DNA of 64,000 nt from a virus, in IMG/VR virus record IMGVR_UViG_3300043548_000837, positions 23,060-87,059 of that record; one strand, given 5' to 3'. Both the position numbers and the translations under genes were made by a program. The notes beneath the pieces are model-generated. The model saw only the letters and a program-made list of their open reading frames with translations, searched no databases and had not been told where the DNA came from. Below, piece by piece: positions 40,100-49,445 of this stretch. Position 1 is the first letter of the stretch, and each line of letters begins with the position of its first letter.

Positions 40100-40351
40100 A
40101 TGACTGGCTTTGAATTAGGGTTCTTATCTGCTGCTCAGGAATACGGGATGACTGCACAAGAAGCGTCCCGTATCCTGAAAAGCGCATATTTGCAGGATCA
40201 CGAGCACCAGTTGTTTAAGCGTTTACCAGATTCAGAAGAAAACGAAGACGAGCAAGTTTTGCCCGCAGACCTAGAAGCCTTAAAAGAAATGCTAAAACAA
40301 GACTTCATAGATAAGCACATGAGTGCCGCCAAACATAGAATTCAATTATAA
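40100..40351 (+). CDS. Small protein with GFxxxAxExGM motif (83 aa)
   Basis: Residues 3-20, GFELGFLSAAQEYGMTAQ, are a variant of the motif in the scaffold-region proteins. The rest is acidic with a Lys/Met helix. It begins 2 bases after the sheath stop (agatATG). Finding the same motif in a tail-region gene suggests a common docking module rather than a scaffold-specific one. No other family features. Confidence 0.6.
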   Translation: MTGFELGFLSAAQEYGMTAQEASRILKSAYLQDHEHQLFKRLPDSEENEDEQVLPADLEALKEMLKQDFIDKHMSAAKHRIQL

Positions 40352-40353
40352 CT

Positions 40354-40557
40354 ATGCGTGTTGTTGTTGTAGGTGATTTTAGAGAGCCTGTATTACTGTC
40401 GACAGATAAAGCTACCGCACTACTAATTTACTCGGACGACGGAAAACCTAACGTGATATATCGAATGATTGCTGAAGGCAAAGGTTGGGTGAGATATACG
40501 AAGGGAGAAGATACTAATTTTGAAGATGTTGCTAGAGCGCTAGGTTTATTAAAGTAA
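40354..40557 (+). CDS. Small unrecognised protein (67 aa)
   Basis: Begins MRVVVVGDFREPVLLSTDKATALLIYSDDGKPNVIY: a strand followed by helix and strand, compatible with a tiny alpha/beta domain. It starts 2 bases after the 83-residue gene. The promoter of the tail-tube gene follows directly after its stop. Unknown function. Confidence 0.55.
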   Translation: MRVVVVGDFREPVLLSTDKATALLIYSDDGKPNVIYRMIAEGKGWVRYTKGEDTNFEDVARALGLLK

Positions 40558-40563
40558 ATTTTA

Positions 40564-40592
40564 TTGTATTTCTTCGTTCGGTAAGGTAAAAT
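40564..40592 (+). promoter_or_regulatory. Sigma-70-like promoter of the tail tube gene
   Basis: TTGTAT, 17-bp spacer, TAAAAT. The leader of about 36 bases is A/C-rich (AACAAGATAAACAACTAACC) with no Shine-Dalgarno. Confidence 0.65.
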
Positions 40593-40634
40593 TAAAGATA
40601 GATAACAAGATAAACAACTAACCATTATAACACT

Positions 40635-41045
40635 ATGTCAGATATTTATGGATTTAGCTCAAATGTAAGTACGCCAGCAACAGCCGATAAGAGTACTATT
40701 GGCTGGGGAGGTAGTGTTGCTGGGGCCGTACAGGTAAGTATTAGTTACAACCAGCAAATTAACAAGCGCCGCTCCATGGGTAATGGTGGAGCTATCGTAT
40801 GGGCCAGCCAACCCACAGGACAGATCAATATCCAGAAGTTGGTTATTGGCAGTCTTGTGAAGGGCGCTGCAGGCTTTCAGGCTTGTACACCAACTACAAT
40901 AACATTTAATGCAGGTAGCTGCGCTTCTGGTGGCGGAGGAGTTACAGCAACAGGTTGCGTTGTGTCTCAGTACACAATCACCGCAGAAACAGACGGGATG
41001 ACTGTTATGGAGAACGTGGTGATTGATTTCGTCTCCTTAAGTTAG
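40635..41045 (+). CDS. Tail tube protein (136 aa)
   Basis: A small beta protein rich in Gly/Thr/Ser with the usual order of tube proteins: VAGAVQVSISYNQQINKRRSMG (early strand and loop), GQINIQKLVIGSLV, and a final YTITAETDGMTVMENVVIDFVSL with the typical terminal strand pair. A glycine-rich loop with two Cys (NAGSCASGGGGVTATGC) is unusual. It has its own promoter and is followed by a hairpin terminator, consistent with a high-copy tail protein. Confidence 0.8.
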   Translation: MSDIYGFSSNVSTPATADKSTIGWGGSVAGAVQVSISYNQQINKRRSMGNGGAIVWASQPTGQINIQKLVIGSLVKGAAGFQACTPTTITFNAGSCASGGGGVTATGCVVSQYTITAETDGMTVMENVVIDFVSLS

Positions 41046-41075
41046 TCTTGCTACCCTAAATATCTGCTTGCTAAT

Positions 41076-41113
41076 AGGCCTCAGTCTTCTATAGTGAGAC
41101 TGAGGCCTTTATT
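41076..41113 (+). terminator. Strong hairpin abutting the next start codon
   Basis: AGGCCTCAGTCT, 9-base loop, AGACTGAGGCCT, then TTATT and the ATG at 41114. A 12-bp perfect stem but only a short U tract, so termination would be partial. It may instead protect the tube mRNA 3-prime end or limit translation of the downstream spike gene. Confidence 0.75.
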
Positions 41114-43456
41114 ATGAGTCAACCTAGAAATATATTTACCGGGGTAGTTATTACCTCAAAAGCTGGTTCAAGAGCTGTTGTCGTTGCCAGAGAGTCCTAC
41201 GGCTCATCTAATACAGGGGAAATGGGCAACTTGATCGAGGGTGTCGTTGTAGCTAGTGTAGTGTCTTCTTTTTTAGGGTTTAAAGACTGCACGCTTCCTC
41301 AGCCAGGCGCACGAGTACTGTGTGTCGAAGATTCAGCTATAAGTTGCTTTGTTATAGGGTCAATTCCGCAAGCTTCTCTTGAGGTAGAAGCCATGCCTTC
41401 TAGATCAACACTAGGACAAGGCTGTGCTCTAGACGACAAAGCAAACAGGATAGGTCACGAAGCGCACTTACGCTCGATGTGCGATCTACGTAGACCTACC
41501 GACCTTGTTGATGGTGAGTATAGCGTAGGCAACGAATTAGGCGTACTTTTAGGTTTGTATCAGCAGTTGGCTGTCTTAAAAGCTTCTGAGCTAGCACAAG
41601 TACAGTGCTTTTTACTAGACGATCTCGTAAGAATTATAAGCCACAATTTTCAACACTACACAGCTCTAGGAGAATACAATATCTACCATGACGGTAAGCG
41701 CTTGATGGCTGAGTTTGGAGCAACACACAAAGTAGCCGAGTCTTATGGTAGCCCTGCCGTAGAATCCGATAAAGGAAGTCTTAAAACGTTTGACAAAACA
41801 GGTAAGCACAAACCCGACGACTCTGATGACTTTTATGAACTCGTGCAAGACGAGCGCATGAAGGCTGTCGAAAGGTTCAAGATGTTCCTAGGTAGCGTTG
41901 GAGACTTCCTCCAGTTGTTCCTAGTAAGACCTAATCCTGAATCTCCTAGAGTACTGAATGGCGACGTTAAAGAAGAAACCACAGAGACAGGTTTATGGAA
42001 CTTGCATGTAGGTACCGACGGCGGAATGCATATGCGTAGTGTTAAGGAGGTTTTCATAGAAAAAACCAACTGGATACGCGTACCTGTCAGGCAATACGCT
42101 CCGGATGATCCTGAAGGTGATGATGCTCAAAAGCTAGACTATACACCGAAAAAACCTTTTGAGTTTAACAGAGATTTTAATTACAAAGGTAATCCTTTTG
42201 CCTACGCGCTGCAGATAAGAGATTACCTAGCGTACATCAACGAAAAAGAAAACTACCAAAACTTCAGCACTCACGAAAAAGACTTTTTTGTGAGCAAGGA
42301 TGTGGATAAGGAAGAGCATGTGGGTAAGTTTGGTAAAGTGGACCAGGAAACGACATCTACTGTTAACCAGTACCAGCTAAAAACTGCAGGAATATATTTA
42401 ATGCCTAACGGAGGCATAACCATTCGAGATACCTGGAATTCCTCTATAGTAATGGAGGGAGGGAACATCTATATTCAGCCAGCAAAAGACCTGGTGATGC
42501 AGCCCCTCCGGAATACTGTAGTTAAGGCGGGCGGGTTCATCAACATGGCCTGTAAATATCATTTAGATCTTTCTTCTTCCGATGAAGGCCTACGGATTAA
42601 AACAGACAAGTCGCAGTACTTCTATTCTGACAACGGAGGCGTTGTAGTTGAAGCTAACGGCTCTCAAGATACCCCAGGAAGCCCCAGTCCTATTGAGGAG
42701 GCTATTGACTATGTAGGAGGTATCGTACTCAAATCTAAGCTGAGTATTTATCGTTACGCAGAAAACGACATTCTAGACTATACCAAGAGACAGCTATTAC
42801 TACAGTCCATAGGCACGATAGATGTTGTGGCAAATCAAACAGCCACTGTATACGGGAAGCAGAATCTCCATCTTTTCTCGGACGGAATGCTCTTAGGTAT
42901 GGCGCAGAATACTCTCGTTATTGCTGAAGGAGGAGCCATGATGGCTGGCGCAGGATCTACAGTACTTGGACAGAAAGACCAGAACCTTGGAGTTAAGTAC
43001 GACGAGAAGAGCACTTTTGTTGACGTCATTAAAGGAGTTTTAGATACTGCAACGCTGACTACTTCTTTAGGAAAAGCCAAAGAAGACAAGCAAGACATTA
43101 TAAATAAAACCACCTTCGAGTTTGAAGCTAATTTCGACGCACTTACTTTTAAGTTTTTGAAGTCTAACAAATATAAAGTGTCTAAAGAGCAGGACGCTAT
43201 ACCCATGACTATAGCTCAGCAAGACGCTCAAGTCACAGAGCTTTATAACTTAACTGAGTGGGAAGAGAAAGAAGTTAACTCAACACTACCATACCCAGGA
43301 GCAGAAATGTTCCCTGAGTTCTATTGCGCTTCCGAAGGTATAGTTAATTTAGAGAAAAAAGAAGTTAGTAAAGACTATACAAACATGCCTTCTCCTGATA
43401 ATAAACCAGGAGAAATTAAGCTAGAGTCGCTGTTTAGCTATAAAGTACAAATATAA
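41114..43456 (+). CDS. Baseplate central spike, gp5/VgrG-like (780 aa)
   Basis: The N-terminus has an OB-fold-like beginning (FTGVVITSKAGSRAVVVARES ... PQPGARVLCVEDSAISCFVIGSIPQ), like the hub-spike proteins of contractile tails. The middle (about 100-420) is charged and helical. From about 430 there are repeated short beta turns (GGITIRDTWNSSIVMEGGNIYIQ, then VMQPLRNTVVKAGGFINMAC) suggesting a triple-stranded beta-helix needle. There is no obvious lysozyme domain or C-terminal PAAR tip. Confidence 0.75.
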   Translation: MSQPRNIFTGVVITSKAGSRAVVVARESYGSSNTGEMGNLIEGVVVASVVSSFLGFKDCTLPQPGARVLCVEDSAISCFVIGSIPQASLEVEAMPSRSTLGQGCALDDKANRIGHEAHLRSMCDLRRPTDLVDGEYSVGNELGVLLGLYQQLAVLKASELAQVQCFLLDDLVRIISHNFQHYTALGEYNIYHDGKRLMAEFGATHKVAESYGSPAVESDKGSLKTFDKTGKHKPDDSDDFYELVQDERMKAVERFKMFLGSVGDFLQLFLVRPNPESPRVLNGDVKEETTETGLWNLHVGTDGGMHMRSVKEVFIEKTNWIRVPVRQYAPDDPEGDDAQKLDYTPKKPFEFNRDFNYKGNPFAYALQIRDYLAYINEKENYQNFSTHEKDFFVSKDVDKEEHVGKFGKVDQETTSTVNQYQLKTAGIYLMPNGGITIRDTWNSSIVMEGGNIYIQPAKDLVMQPLRNTVVKAGGFINMACKYHLDLSSSDEGLRIKTDKSQYFYSDNGGVVVEANGSQDTPGSPSPIEEAIDYVGGIVLKSKLSIYRYAENDILDYTKRQLLLQSIGTIDVVANQTATVYGKQNLHLFSDGMLLGMAQNTLVIAEGGAMMAGAGSTVLGQKDQNLGVKYDEKSTFVDVIKGVLDTATLTTSLGKAKEDKQDIINKTTFEFEANFDALTFKFLKSNKYKVSKEQDAIPMTIAQQDAQVTELYNLTEWEEKEVNSTLPYPGAEMFPEFYCASEGIVNLEKKEVSKDYTNMPSPDNKPGEIKLESLFSYKVQI

Positions 43457-43461
43457 CAACT

Positions 43462-43977
43462 ATGAATGACCAACCATTAATCAATCCATCTATTGAATTA
43501 GATCAGTCTCCATTGCCAGTAACCGATATTTCTCCTGAGGACAAAGAGCGCTTCTTCAAGAGTATTCTTGCGGACAAGCCTTATGAAGAGGTTGTTTCTC
43601 TTTTCGATGACCAGATCAAGGTTAGGTTTAGAGCAATGACTGTACAAGAAAACACTGATGTCGTTAATCAGATCGTTGCAGATAGGAAAGCTGGCGTGGC
43701 TGCAGACACTGACGCCTATTTCATTACAGTTACGACATACCGTCTAGGCGTCTGTTTGTTAACTATCGACGATAATCCGTACTGTACATTGACCAAAGAT
43801 ACGTTCGTACCGTTCACAGAGAACGATACATATATTCTTGCCCGCTGCAAAAGCATGCGCTCCTGGTCTACTGCAAGACTTGCGGTTTTTATCGACGCGT
43901 TCAAAAAGTTTGAATCGAAGCTGATCAAACTCACAGGAGAGGTACAAACTCCAAATTTTTGGAAAGCCAGCGCATAA
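43462..43977 (+). CDS. Tail assembly chaperone, upstream frame (171 aa)
   Basis: A mixed alpha/beta protein located one gene before the tape measure. The heptamer A-AAT-TTT (43953-43959), in phase near its 3-prime end, is a canonical -1 slippery site that would join it to the overlapping frame, giving a 287-residue product. This is the G/G-T layout of many tailed phages. The proteins bind the tape measure during tail assembly and are absent from the virion. Confidence 0.75.
   Translation: MNDQPLINPSIELDQSPLPVTDISPEDKERFFKSILADKPYEEVVSLFDDQIKVRFRAMTVQENTDVVNQIVADRKAGVAADTDAYFITVTTYRLGVCLLTIDDNPYCTLTKDTFVPFTENDTYILARCKSMRSWSTARLAVFIDAFKKFESKLIKLTGEVQTPNFWKASA
43953..43959 (+). promoter_or_regulatory. 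Slippery heptamer for -1 programmed frameshift
   Basis: Zero-frame reading is CCA AAT TTT TGG; the X XXY YYZ heptamer A AAT TTT is exactly in phase. After a -1 slip the next codon is TTG at 43959, the first codon of the downstream frame. The fusion would have 166 residues from the first frame and 121 from the second. Confidence 0.75.
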
Positions 43978-44324
43978 GAAGTCTTAAAGAAGGCTACTTA
44001 CGCGGCTGGCTTAAGTTTGATTATCCTAATAGATACTCTCGTATTCGAGAAGAAATAATCCTTGAATACATTGAGGAGCAGCATGTCGTCGACTTGCTAC
44101 AAAACAGGCTACTGGTTGAGACTATATTACGCAGCTCTTTATCCAGTAAGGCTAAAGAGATTCTGCAGCCTATTTTTGACACCTCCAGGGCGATCACGGA
44201 ATTGAAATTGCCTTCAGCCGTCCCAAAAGATACAATTAAAGAAAATAAACAAGATCCTGAGGCACTTAAAAAAGAAATGGCTGAGTGGAAAGAATTGTTT
44301 AAAAAAGCGTCTGAAGCAAAATAA
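43959..44324 (+). CDS. Tail assembly chaperone, downstream frame reached by -1 frameshift (121 aa)
   Basis: The frame opens at TTG 43959, overlaps the upstream frame by 19 bases and contains no ATG until near its end, and it lacks the TATG start context seen elsewhere. It is therefore best read as the T-like domain made only as a fusion. The sequence is helical and charged (RIREEIILEYIEEQHVVDLLQNRLL; KKEMAEWKELFKKASEAK). It ends 5 bases before the tape measure. Confidence 0.75.
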   Translation: MESQRIRSLKEGYLRGWLKFDYPNRYSRIREEIILEYIEEQHVVDLLQNRLLVETILRSSLSSKAKEILQPIFDTSRAITELKLPSAVPKDTIKENKQDPEALKKEMAEWKELFKKASEAK

Positions 44325-44329
44325 CCACA

Positions 44330-47300
44330 ATGTCCGTACAGTCATTTCCAGGCTATGAAGCAGATACCGAATTCTCCCACATGGGGAGAAACTTTGGTAA
44401 CCCTATGATGAACTTCATGATGTCCATGATGTTCGGACAGAACCTCATGCCTTCTAGAGACTCAGGGCAGACCATGTATGACGCCCTGATCCAACGCGAG
44501 AGATCTCAGCACTTTTTACAGCTTCAACGTTCGCAAGGCTCAAACAACATGCTCTTTAAGAGGATGGGGCTAAACCAGAACCCTGTAGCCAACATATTAA
44601 GTCAGATGGCCATGTCTTCGCCAGACAGCGCAATGGGCAAACTATTGTCTCCTGCGCTAGGAGGAAATCCAATGGCTGCGTCCATGCAGATATATGGAGG
44701 ACTCAGCGGAGCCAGCATTATGGGTAATTTTGGCAGATCTAGCGGTGCCACCGTCGAAGAGACGGAGAGTACCATGGAGGCGCTGATGAACAATATGTAC
44801 AAAACCCAGAGCTATGAAGGCCCTGGAGGCATGAGAGAGGAAATAAATAAAAAGACTCAGAACAGGATCAGAAATCTTGCAGAGAACAAAGAAAACGATG
44901 CGTACCTGAGGAGCATGGGCATCAACGTTACCAGAGGGGCCGACGGCAAACTTTCACCAGAGTCTAAAAAGCAGATAGACTCTCTCGAAGTTGCTCCTAC
45001 AGGGTTAACTGAGAACCAAGTAGCCCAGAACAGATCAGACACAGCCTCTAAAATTAATAGCAGTCTATCTTCATTGCTCGAGTCTTCAGACAAGGAAACT
45101 TCTGACGCCCTAGATAAGCGAGTAGAAGAGCAACTAAAAGCTCACGGAGTAGCTACTGCAGACCAGATCAAGAGCGCAAGAAATAGTGGAGATAAAGCTA
45201 CATACGCCAACAAGATCAGAGAATACCTAGATAAGTATGAAGTCACCGGAGGTGATGTTAAAACTCCTGAAGCCCGAGAAGCTAGAAAAGGTATCGTATC
45301 CTCGTTACAGCCTGAATTAAAAGACCTGGCGCAAGCTTCAGGGCTTGTAGAAAGAGACCAAGCCAATGCAAAGCTAGAGGCAAAGCTAAAAGAAACAGGT
45401 ATAGCTTCTAGCCATATAGAGAAAACAAAAGTTGGCGGAATTATTGTGGCGGCTAAAGCCGAAGACATGCTCAAGAAGTTTGAGAAAGGCACACTCGGGC
45501 AGCGCAGTAATAAAGACCAGGAACTAGAGAATAGAATAAATCGGAGACGCACGATAGCCTCTGAGTTAAGCACTGAAATAGATGACGTACGGAACCTAGA
45601 CGATAAGGACAAGACTAAAAACGATAAGATTAAAGCTCTTAGAAAGCGGATGGAAAAAGAGCTAAACCTTTCTGAGGATAAAGCTAAGGAAATATTTGAC
45701 GAGGATCGAGGAATGACTTCTGCTGACGGGATCAGCTCTAAAGGTGCAGGTAAAGCTAAAGAGGCTTTGCGTAAGCATACTGAGCTTGATGATGTCGAAA
45801 AAGGTTATGAAGAAGCCAAGGCCGCCCAAAAGGCAGAAAAGCGCTATACAGGGTATAAGTTTGAAAATTCTATGGGGTTTAAGCTAGAGGATTTCACATC
45901 TGCTTATGTGCAGTCCGCAAATCTTCGCATGCTCGGAGACAGTCGAGGGGTTAGCATCGCTGGTAAAATGGCAGATTTTTCAAAAAATGCTGGAGGCACT
46001 ATGGACGCCGCGAGGTCCCTTTTCGGAGACAAGTCAGGTGCAGAGCTTATAAGCAAAATCAGTGAGATGACCGGCAGCTCTGTGGACCTTTCAACAGCAA
46101 AAGGAAACGAAGCTGCAGAAAAACTATTGCGTGATGTGAAGGCTACAGCTCATGTAGCTGGAGTTAGTATAAACACCATGCTCTCAATTATTGACGCGAC
46201 AAAAGAGCTCGCAGCAAGCAATCCGCGCCTTGCAGGTATTAGCAGCAAAGCTACAACCACCATGGCTATGAACGCTGTTACCAAAGCTGCAGATTTTGGT
46301 ACAGGTATGACAGCCAAAGAGTATCGCCAATCAGGAGGAAACCAAGCGATAGCTGCAGACGAAGTCAGCCGCACGCAAGCTTTCATGAGCTCTGGATTAG
46401 GTCGGCAGCTTTTTGGTATAATGGGACTTGTTGAAGGTCTGGGTACCATGACTGATGAAAATGGTGTGGAATATGACCCAGCTGATAAAGTTCGAGAAAT
46501 GATTGCGAATAAGGAGCTAACCATAGATTCTTTTAACACTGGAGAAGGCTTCGATAAAATTATAAAGGCTACGCAAGGTAGAGTAAATCGAGACCAGCTG
46601 GTTAGATCAGGACAAAACGAAATACTTGTCAAGGCTGGCAGAGCCAACGAATCCACTGCGCTTACAGTGGAAGGGGCTGCTGACGAGATGATTTCAGACG
46701 AATTCTGGAAGATAGCAGCGACCCGGAATTTGTTTAAAGAAGATTACTACGCTAAAGTGGCTGAAGAGCGTAAAAAAGGAGATAAAGGCAAAACTTCTGA
46801 AGAGATACTTAATACTATGGTTGGCCAGGCTAACTTTGACGATATAGTAGAAGGCGGCGGTCAAGCTCTGATTGCTACTTATGGTGCTGGAGTAGCTCGC
46901 AGGGGAGCAGATGCCGCAAGAGACCCTGAGGAGCGCGCAAGAGTTCAGCAAAAGAGAGATGAGCGGGCCAAGGCAGACGCTCGTATTAGTCGTGTATATG
47001 CAGCTAATTATTCGCCTATATCTCAGCAGATGATTGGAGCAATCATGGAAGGTAAAGACTTTGCTGAAAGCGCACAACTGATGGGAGGCATCTTTGCTAC
47101 AAGAGACTATAAAAAAGAAGAAACAAAAGCAGCTGTACAAAAAGCTAGAGATGCTGGCTCAGCCATAATAGATATTTCAGCCAAAGCTCAAGGCAGTCAG
47201 TCTGAGCTTAAAAAGAGAGGTATAGACAAAGAGATGAATAAGTTTATCGAAGGCCGCAAAGCTGAAGCTGAGGCTCTTGGCGAGGATGCGTCTTATTTGT

Positions 47301-48019
47301 CTGGAAATATTTCTATGGAGGAGTACGAGCACGAGGCCAACTATCTACGCCATGTACAAGGTACATCTAGCGCAAAAGAAGCTAAAGCTAAATTAAAAGA
47401 TCTTGAGGCGAATGAAAAGAATCTGGATGACGTAGGCAAAAAGTCTCTCGCTGCTTTACGCACAGCAAAAAAAGCAGGACACTTAGATAGTGATGCCGCA
47501 CTAAAATTGGCAAAGTCAGGCAAACTTGAAGGTGTAGCTGCAGCTACAGTACAAGCGCAGACAGATAAAAACATCGAAAGAGTTAAGAGTGAGGAAAAAA
47601 ATCGAGTACTTGGTAATCTAGGTTCAGACCTTCAGGAGAAAGCCGGAAGCGATGCTGAGATTAAGGACGCTCTTGCGTTTTACGAAAAGCAAGGGCTCAC
47701 AGGATCCGCAGCCATTGAAAAGATGTATGAGGACCATCAGAATCCTACAAAAGGAGTAAATAACTTTTTCAGAGACGAAAAAACCGGAGAGCGTAGAAAA
47801 TTAAAGCAAGGCTCAAAACTAGAGAGCGCGCTTGTAGAAGCTGAAGGAAACATAGCTCAGGCGGCTCAAGATATAGATAAGAATAAAGCAAAAAGTGAAG
47901 GAGGCCCCAACAAAGAACTCACTGACGCATTAAATAATCTCAAAGATATAATCAAAGGTGGTGGCGGTATAGGTGACGCTTTGAGCGGGCTAGCCACAGC
48001 ACTCAGCACCCTAAAATAA
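44330..48019 (+). CDS. Tape measure protein (1229 aa)
   Basis: A long, almost entirely helical Ala/Lys/Glu/Asp-rich protein directly after the chaperones and before baseplate genes, as tape measures are in all contractile-tailed phages. The N-terminus is Met/Gly-rich (GNPMMNFMMSMMFGQN). A less charged region near 515-780 may be a folded domain. No lysozyme or peptidase motif and no clear membrane hairpin are seen. At about 1.5 angstrom per residue it would set a tail of roughly 180 nm. Confidence 0.85.
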   Translation: MSVQSFPGYEADTEFSHMGRNFGNPMMNFMMSMMFGQNLMPSRDSGQTMYDALIQRERSQHFLQLQRSQGSNNMLFKRMGLNQNPVANILSQMAMSSPDSAMGKLLSPALGGNPMAASMQIYGGLSGASIMGNFGRSSGATVEETESTMEALMNNMYKTQSYEGPGGMREEINKKTQNRIRNLAENKENDAYLRSMGINVTRGADGKLSPESKKQIDSLEVAPTGLTENQVAQNRSDTASKINSSLSSLLESSDKETSDALDKRVEEQLKAHGVATADQIKSARNSGDKATYANKIREYLDKYEVTGGDVKTPEAREARKGIVSSLQPELKDLAQASGLVERDQANAKLEAKLKETGIASSHIEKTKVGGIIVAAKAEDMLKKFEKGTLGQRSNKDQELENRINRRRTIASELSTEIDDVRNLDDKDKTKNDKIKALRKRMEKELNLSEDKAKEIFDEDRGMTSADGISSKGAGKAKEALRKHTELDDVEKGYEEAKAAQKAEKRYTGYKFENSMGFKLEDFTSAYVQSANLRMLGDSRGVSIAGKMADFSKNAGGTMDAARSLFGDKSGAELISKISEMTGSSVDLSTAKGNEAAEKLLRDVKATAHVAGVSINTMLSIIDATKELAASNPRLAGISSKATTTMAMNAVTKAADFGTGMTAKEYRQSGGNQAIAADEVSRTQAFMSSGLGRQLFGIMGLVEGLGTMTDENGVEYDPADKVREMIANKELTIDSFNTGEGFDKIIKATQGRVNRDQLVRSGQNEILVKAGRANESTALTVEGAADEMISDEFWKIAATRNLFKEDYYAKVAEERKKGDKGKTSEEILNTMVGQANFDDIVEGGGQALIATYGAGVARRGADAARDPEERARVQQKRDERAKADARISRVYAANYSPISQQMIGAIMEGKDFAESAQLMGGIFATRDYKKEETKAAVQKARDAGSAIIDISAKAQGSQSELKKRGIDKEMNKFIEGRKAEAEALGEDASYLSGNISMEEYEHEANYLRHVQGTSSAKEAKAKLKDLEANEKNLDDVGKKSLAALRTAKKAGHLDSDAALKLAKSGKLEGVAAATVQAQTDKNIERVKSEEKNRVLGNLGSDLQEKAGSDAEIKDALAFYEKQGLTGSAAIEKMYEDHQNPTKGVNNFFRDEKTGERRKLKQGSKLESALVEAEGNIAQAAQDIDKNKAKSEGGPNKELTDALNNLKDIIKGGGGIGDALSGLATALSTLK

Positions 48020-48026
48020 TCTAAGT

Positions 48027-48464
48027 ATGCCAGCTTTCTATTTTAATTCGAACGGATCAGAGATTTTCCGGCAAGGAGGAGGAGCACAGATCGTTAAAAT
48101 CCCTGCTGTTGACAGTATTGTGGGTAGTGGAGGTTTGGCTGTTTACAGTCAGGTTACATTCCAGGTCAATGAAACTCTTCAATATTTTCTAGCGTTTGAC
48201 GATGTGATCAAGTTTATTCACTTCGGCAAAGCCGTAGGGAATGTAACAGCTGAAGGAATATTATACTGCGACTGCTCAGGCAATTTGCCAGGTTTAAGCA
48301 GAGCAACATCAGCTATAGGCACCCTCAGAGGGAAAGCCGTAAAACTTACCCTAGGAGCTTACACAGTTACAGGTATTCTGACTAGTGCGACGATAAGCGC
48401 TCTTGCCGACCAAGACACTTTTGGGCAGTTTGCATTTAACTTCGCTATAGTCAACCACAGTTAA
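48027..48464 (+). CDS. Tube-like baseplate protein (145 aa)
   Basis: A compact beta protein (IPAVDSIVGSGGLAVYSQVTFQVNETLQYFLAFDDVIKFIHFG; KLTLGAYTVTGILTSATISALADQ) with the size and strand pattern of tail-tube-fold proteins. Position after the tape measure fits a tube-initiation or hub protein rather than the main tube. It has one Cys pair (YCDCSG). Assignment moderate. Confidence 0.55.
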   Translation: MPAFYFNSNGSEIFRQGGGAQIVKIPAVDSIVGSGGLAVYSQVTFQVNETLQYFLAFDDVIKFIHFGKAVGNVTAEGILYCDCSGNLPGLSRATSAIGTLRGKAVKLTLGAYTVTGILTSATISALADQDTFGQFAFNFAIVNHS

Positions 48465-48467
48465 TTT

Positions 48468-49445
48468 ATGGTCAACCATTTTGCCTCTTTGCTTGGAAAT
48501 TTCAGTCTGACCGCCCAAAGACTGATGCAGGTTCCCTCTGTCTTGGGTGACGCAGCCGAAGATCCAGATCTCCAAATTTCTATCGACGGAGAATTATTGA
48601 TTTCTTTGGATGAGTACTATATGTCTTTAAGGTATGAACGAGTAGACAATCCTTTAATCTGGAAAGATCATGTTCCTCTAGTGTTGCCTAGAGAACTTGC
48701 TAACTTCGGGGAAATTTTGTTCCCGTCAAACTCTTCGCTCTATTACAAAGTTTTTTTGCTGTATAGCTACCTAAATATCATTTCCGCTACTTCATTTGCT
48801 GACGAGATATATAGGTACGACTCAAGAATTACTTATAACCTGGCAGATATGCAGAACTATTTTAGGTTGCAAAGAAATTCCAAAGCAGTGAGCAGCGACT
48901 CTAATTTCAATCTAAACCTACTAGGTAAATTCATAGCATCTGAAAACATGCTGTATCATTTAAATAACTTTGTTGTTAAACAAGTAGGTAACTCTTCACA
49001 GCTGCTTGTATTTTCTACTACAGAAGGAGCATACTATAATGAAGATGCTATAGCTTCACCTACACCTGCAAACATGGAAGTCAATTTAACTCTAAGCACT
49101 ACGCCTGACACCTCTAGAATAATACGCGTAGGTGCTACAGGACTATCGTTCTTTATATCTGGACCATTCAACGACAGTTCTTTAGGCTTCTCAACACAGT
49201 CTGAAAGGTTTTGGGCTTTCACCTCAGAGACAGCACCTATTTTTAATTTTGCGAAGCTTATGAATACGATTGAAAGCCTTCCTAACGCTGTAGAAGCTAT
49301 GCTAAATTATAGACATAATGCTGCGGACGCCACATATGAGAACATCTGGAAAATGCATTATAACACAGCCTACCGATTTGTAGGGCTGCTGCTAGCTTAC
49401 GTGAACAGAATTAACTTATTATGGCTACAACAGACGTCACAATAA
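48468..49445 (+). CDS. Unrecognised baseplate-region protein (325 aa)
   Basis: A helical and beta mixture with many Tyr/Asn (YRYDSRITYNLADMQNYFRLQ). The central part (about 185-245) is beta-like, and the end is helical (AAYTYENIWKMH-like region). It lies between the tube-like and hub-like genes and overlaps the latter by 25 bases in another frame. It is probably a baseplate hub or tube-cap component; family not recognised. Confidence 0.5.
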   Translation: MVNHFASLLGNFSLTAQRLMQVPSVLGDAAEDPDLQISIDGELLISLDEYYMSLRYERVDNPLIWKDHVPLVLPRELANFGEILFPSNSSLYYKVFLLYSYLNIISATSFADEIYRYDSRITYNLADMQNYFRLQRNSKAVSSDSNFNLNLLGKFIASENMLYHLNNFVVKQVGNSSQLLVFSTTEGAYYNEDAIASPTPANMEVNLTLSTTPDTSRIIRVGATGLSFFISGPFNDSSLGFSTQSERFWAFTSETAPIFNFAKLMNTIESLPNAVEAMLNYRHNAADATYENIWKMHYNTAYRFVGLLLAYVNRINLLWLQQTSQ

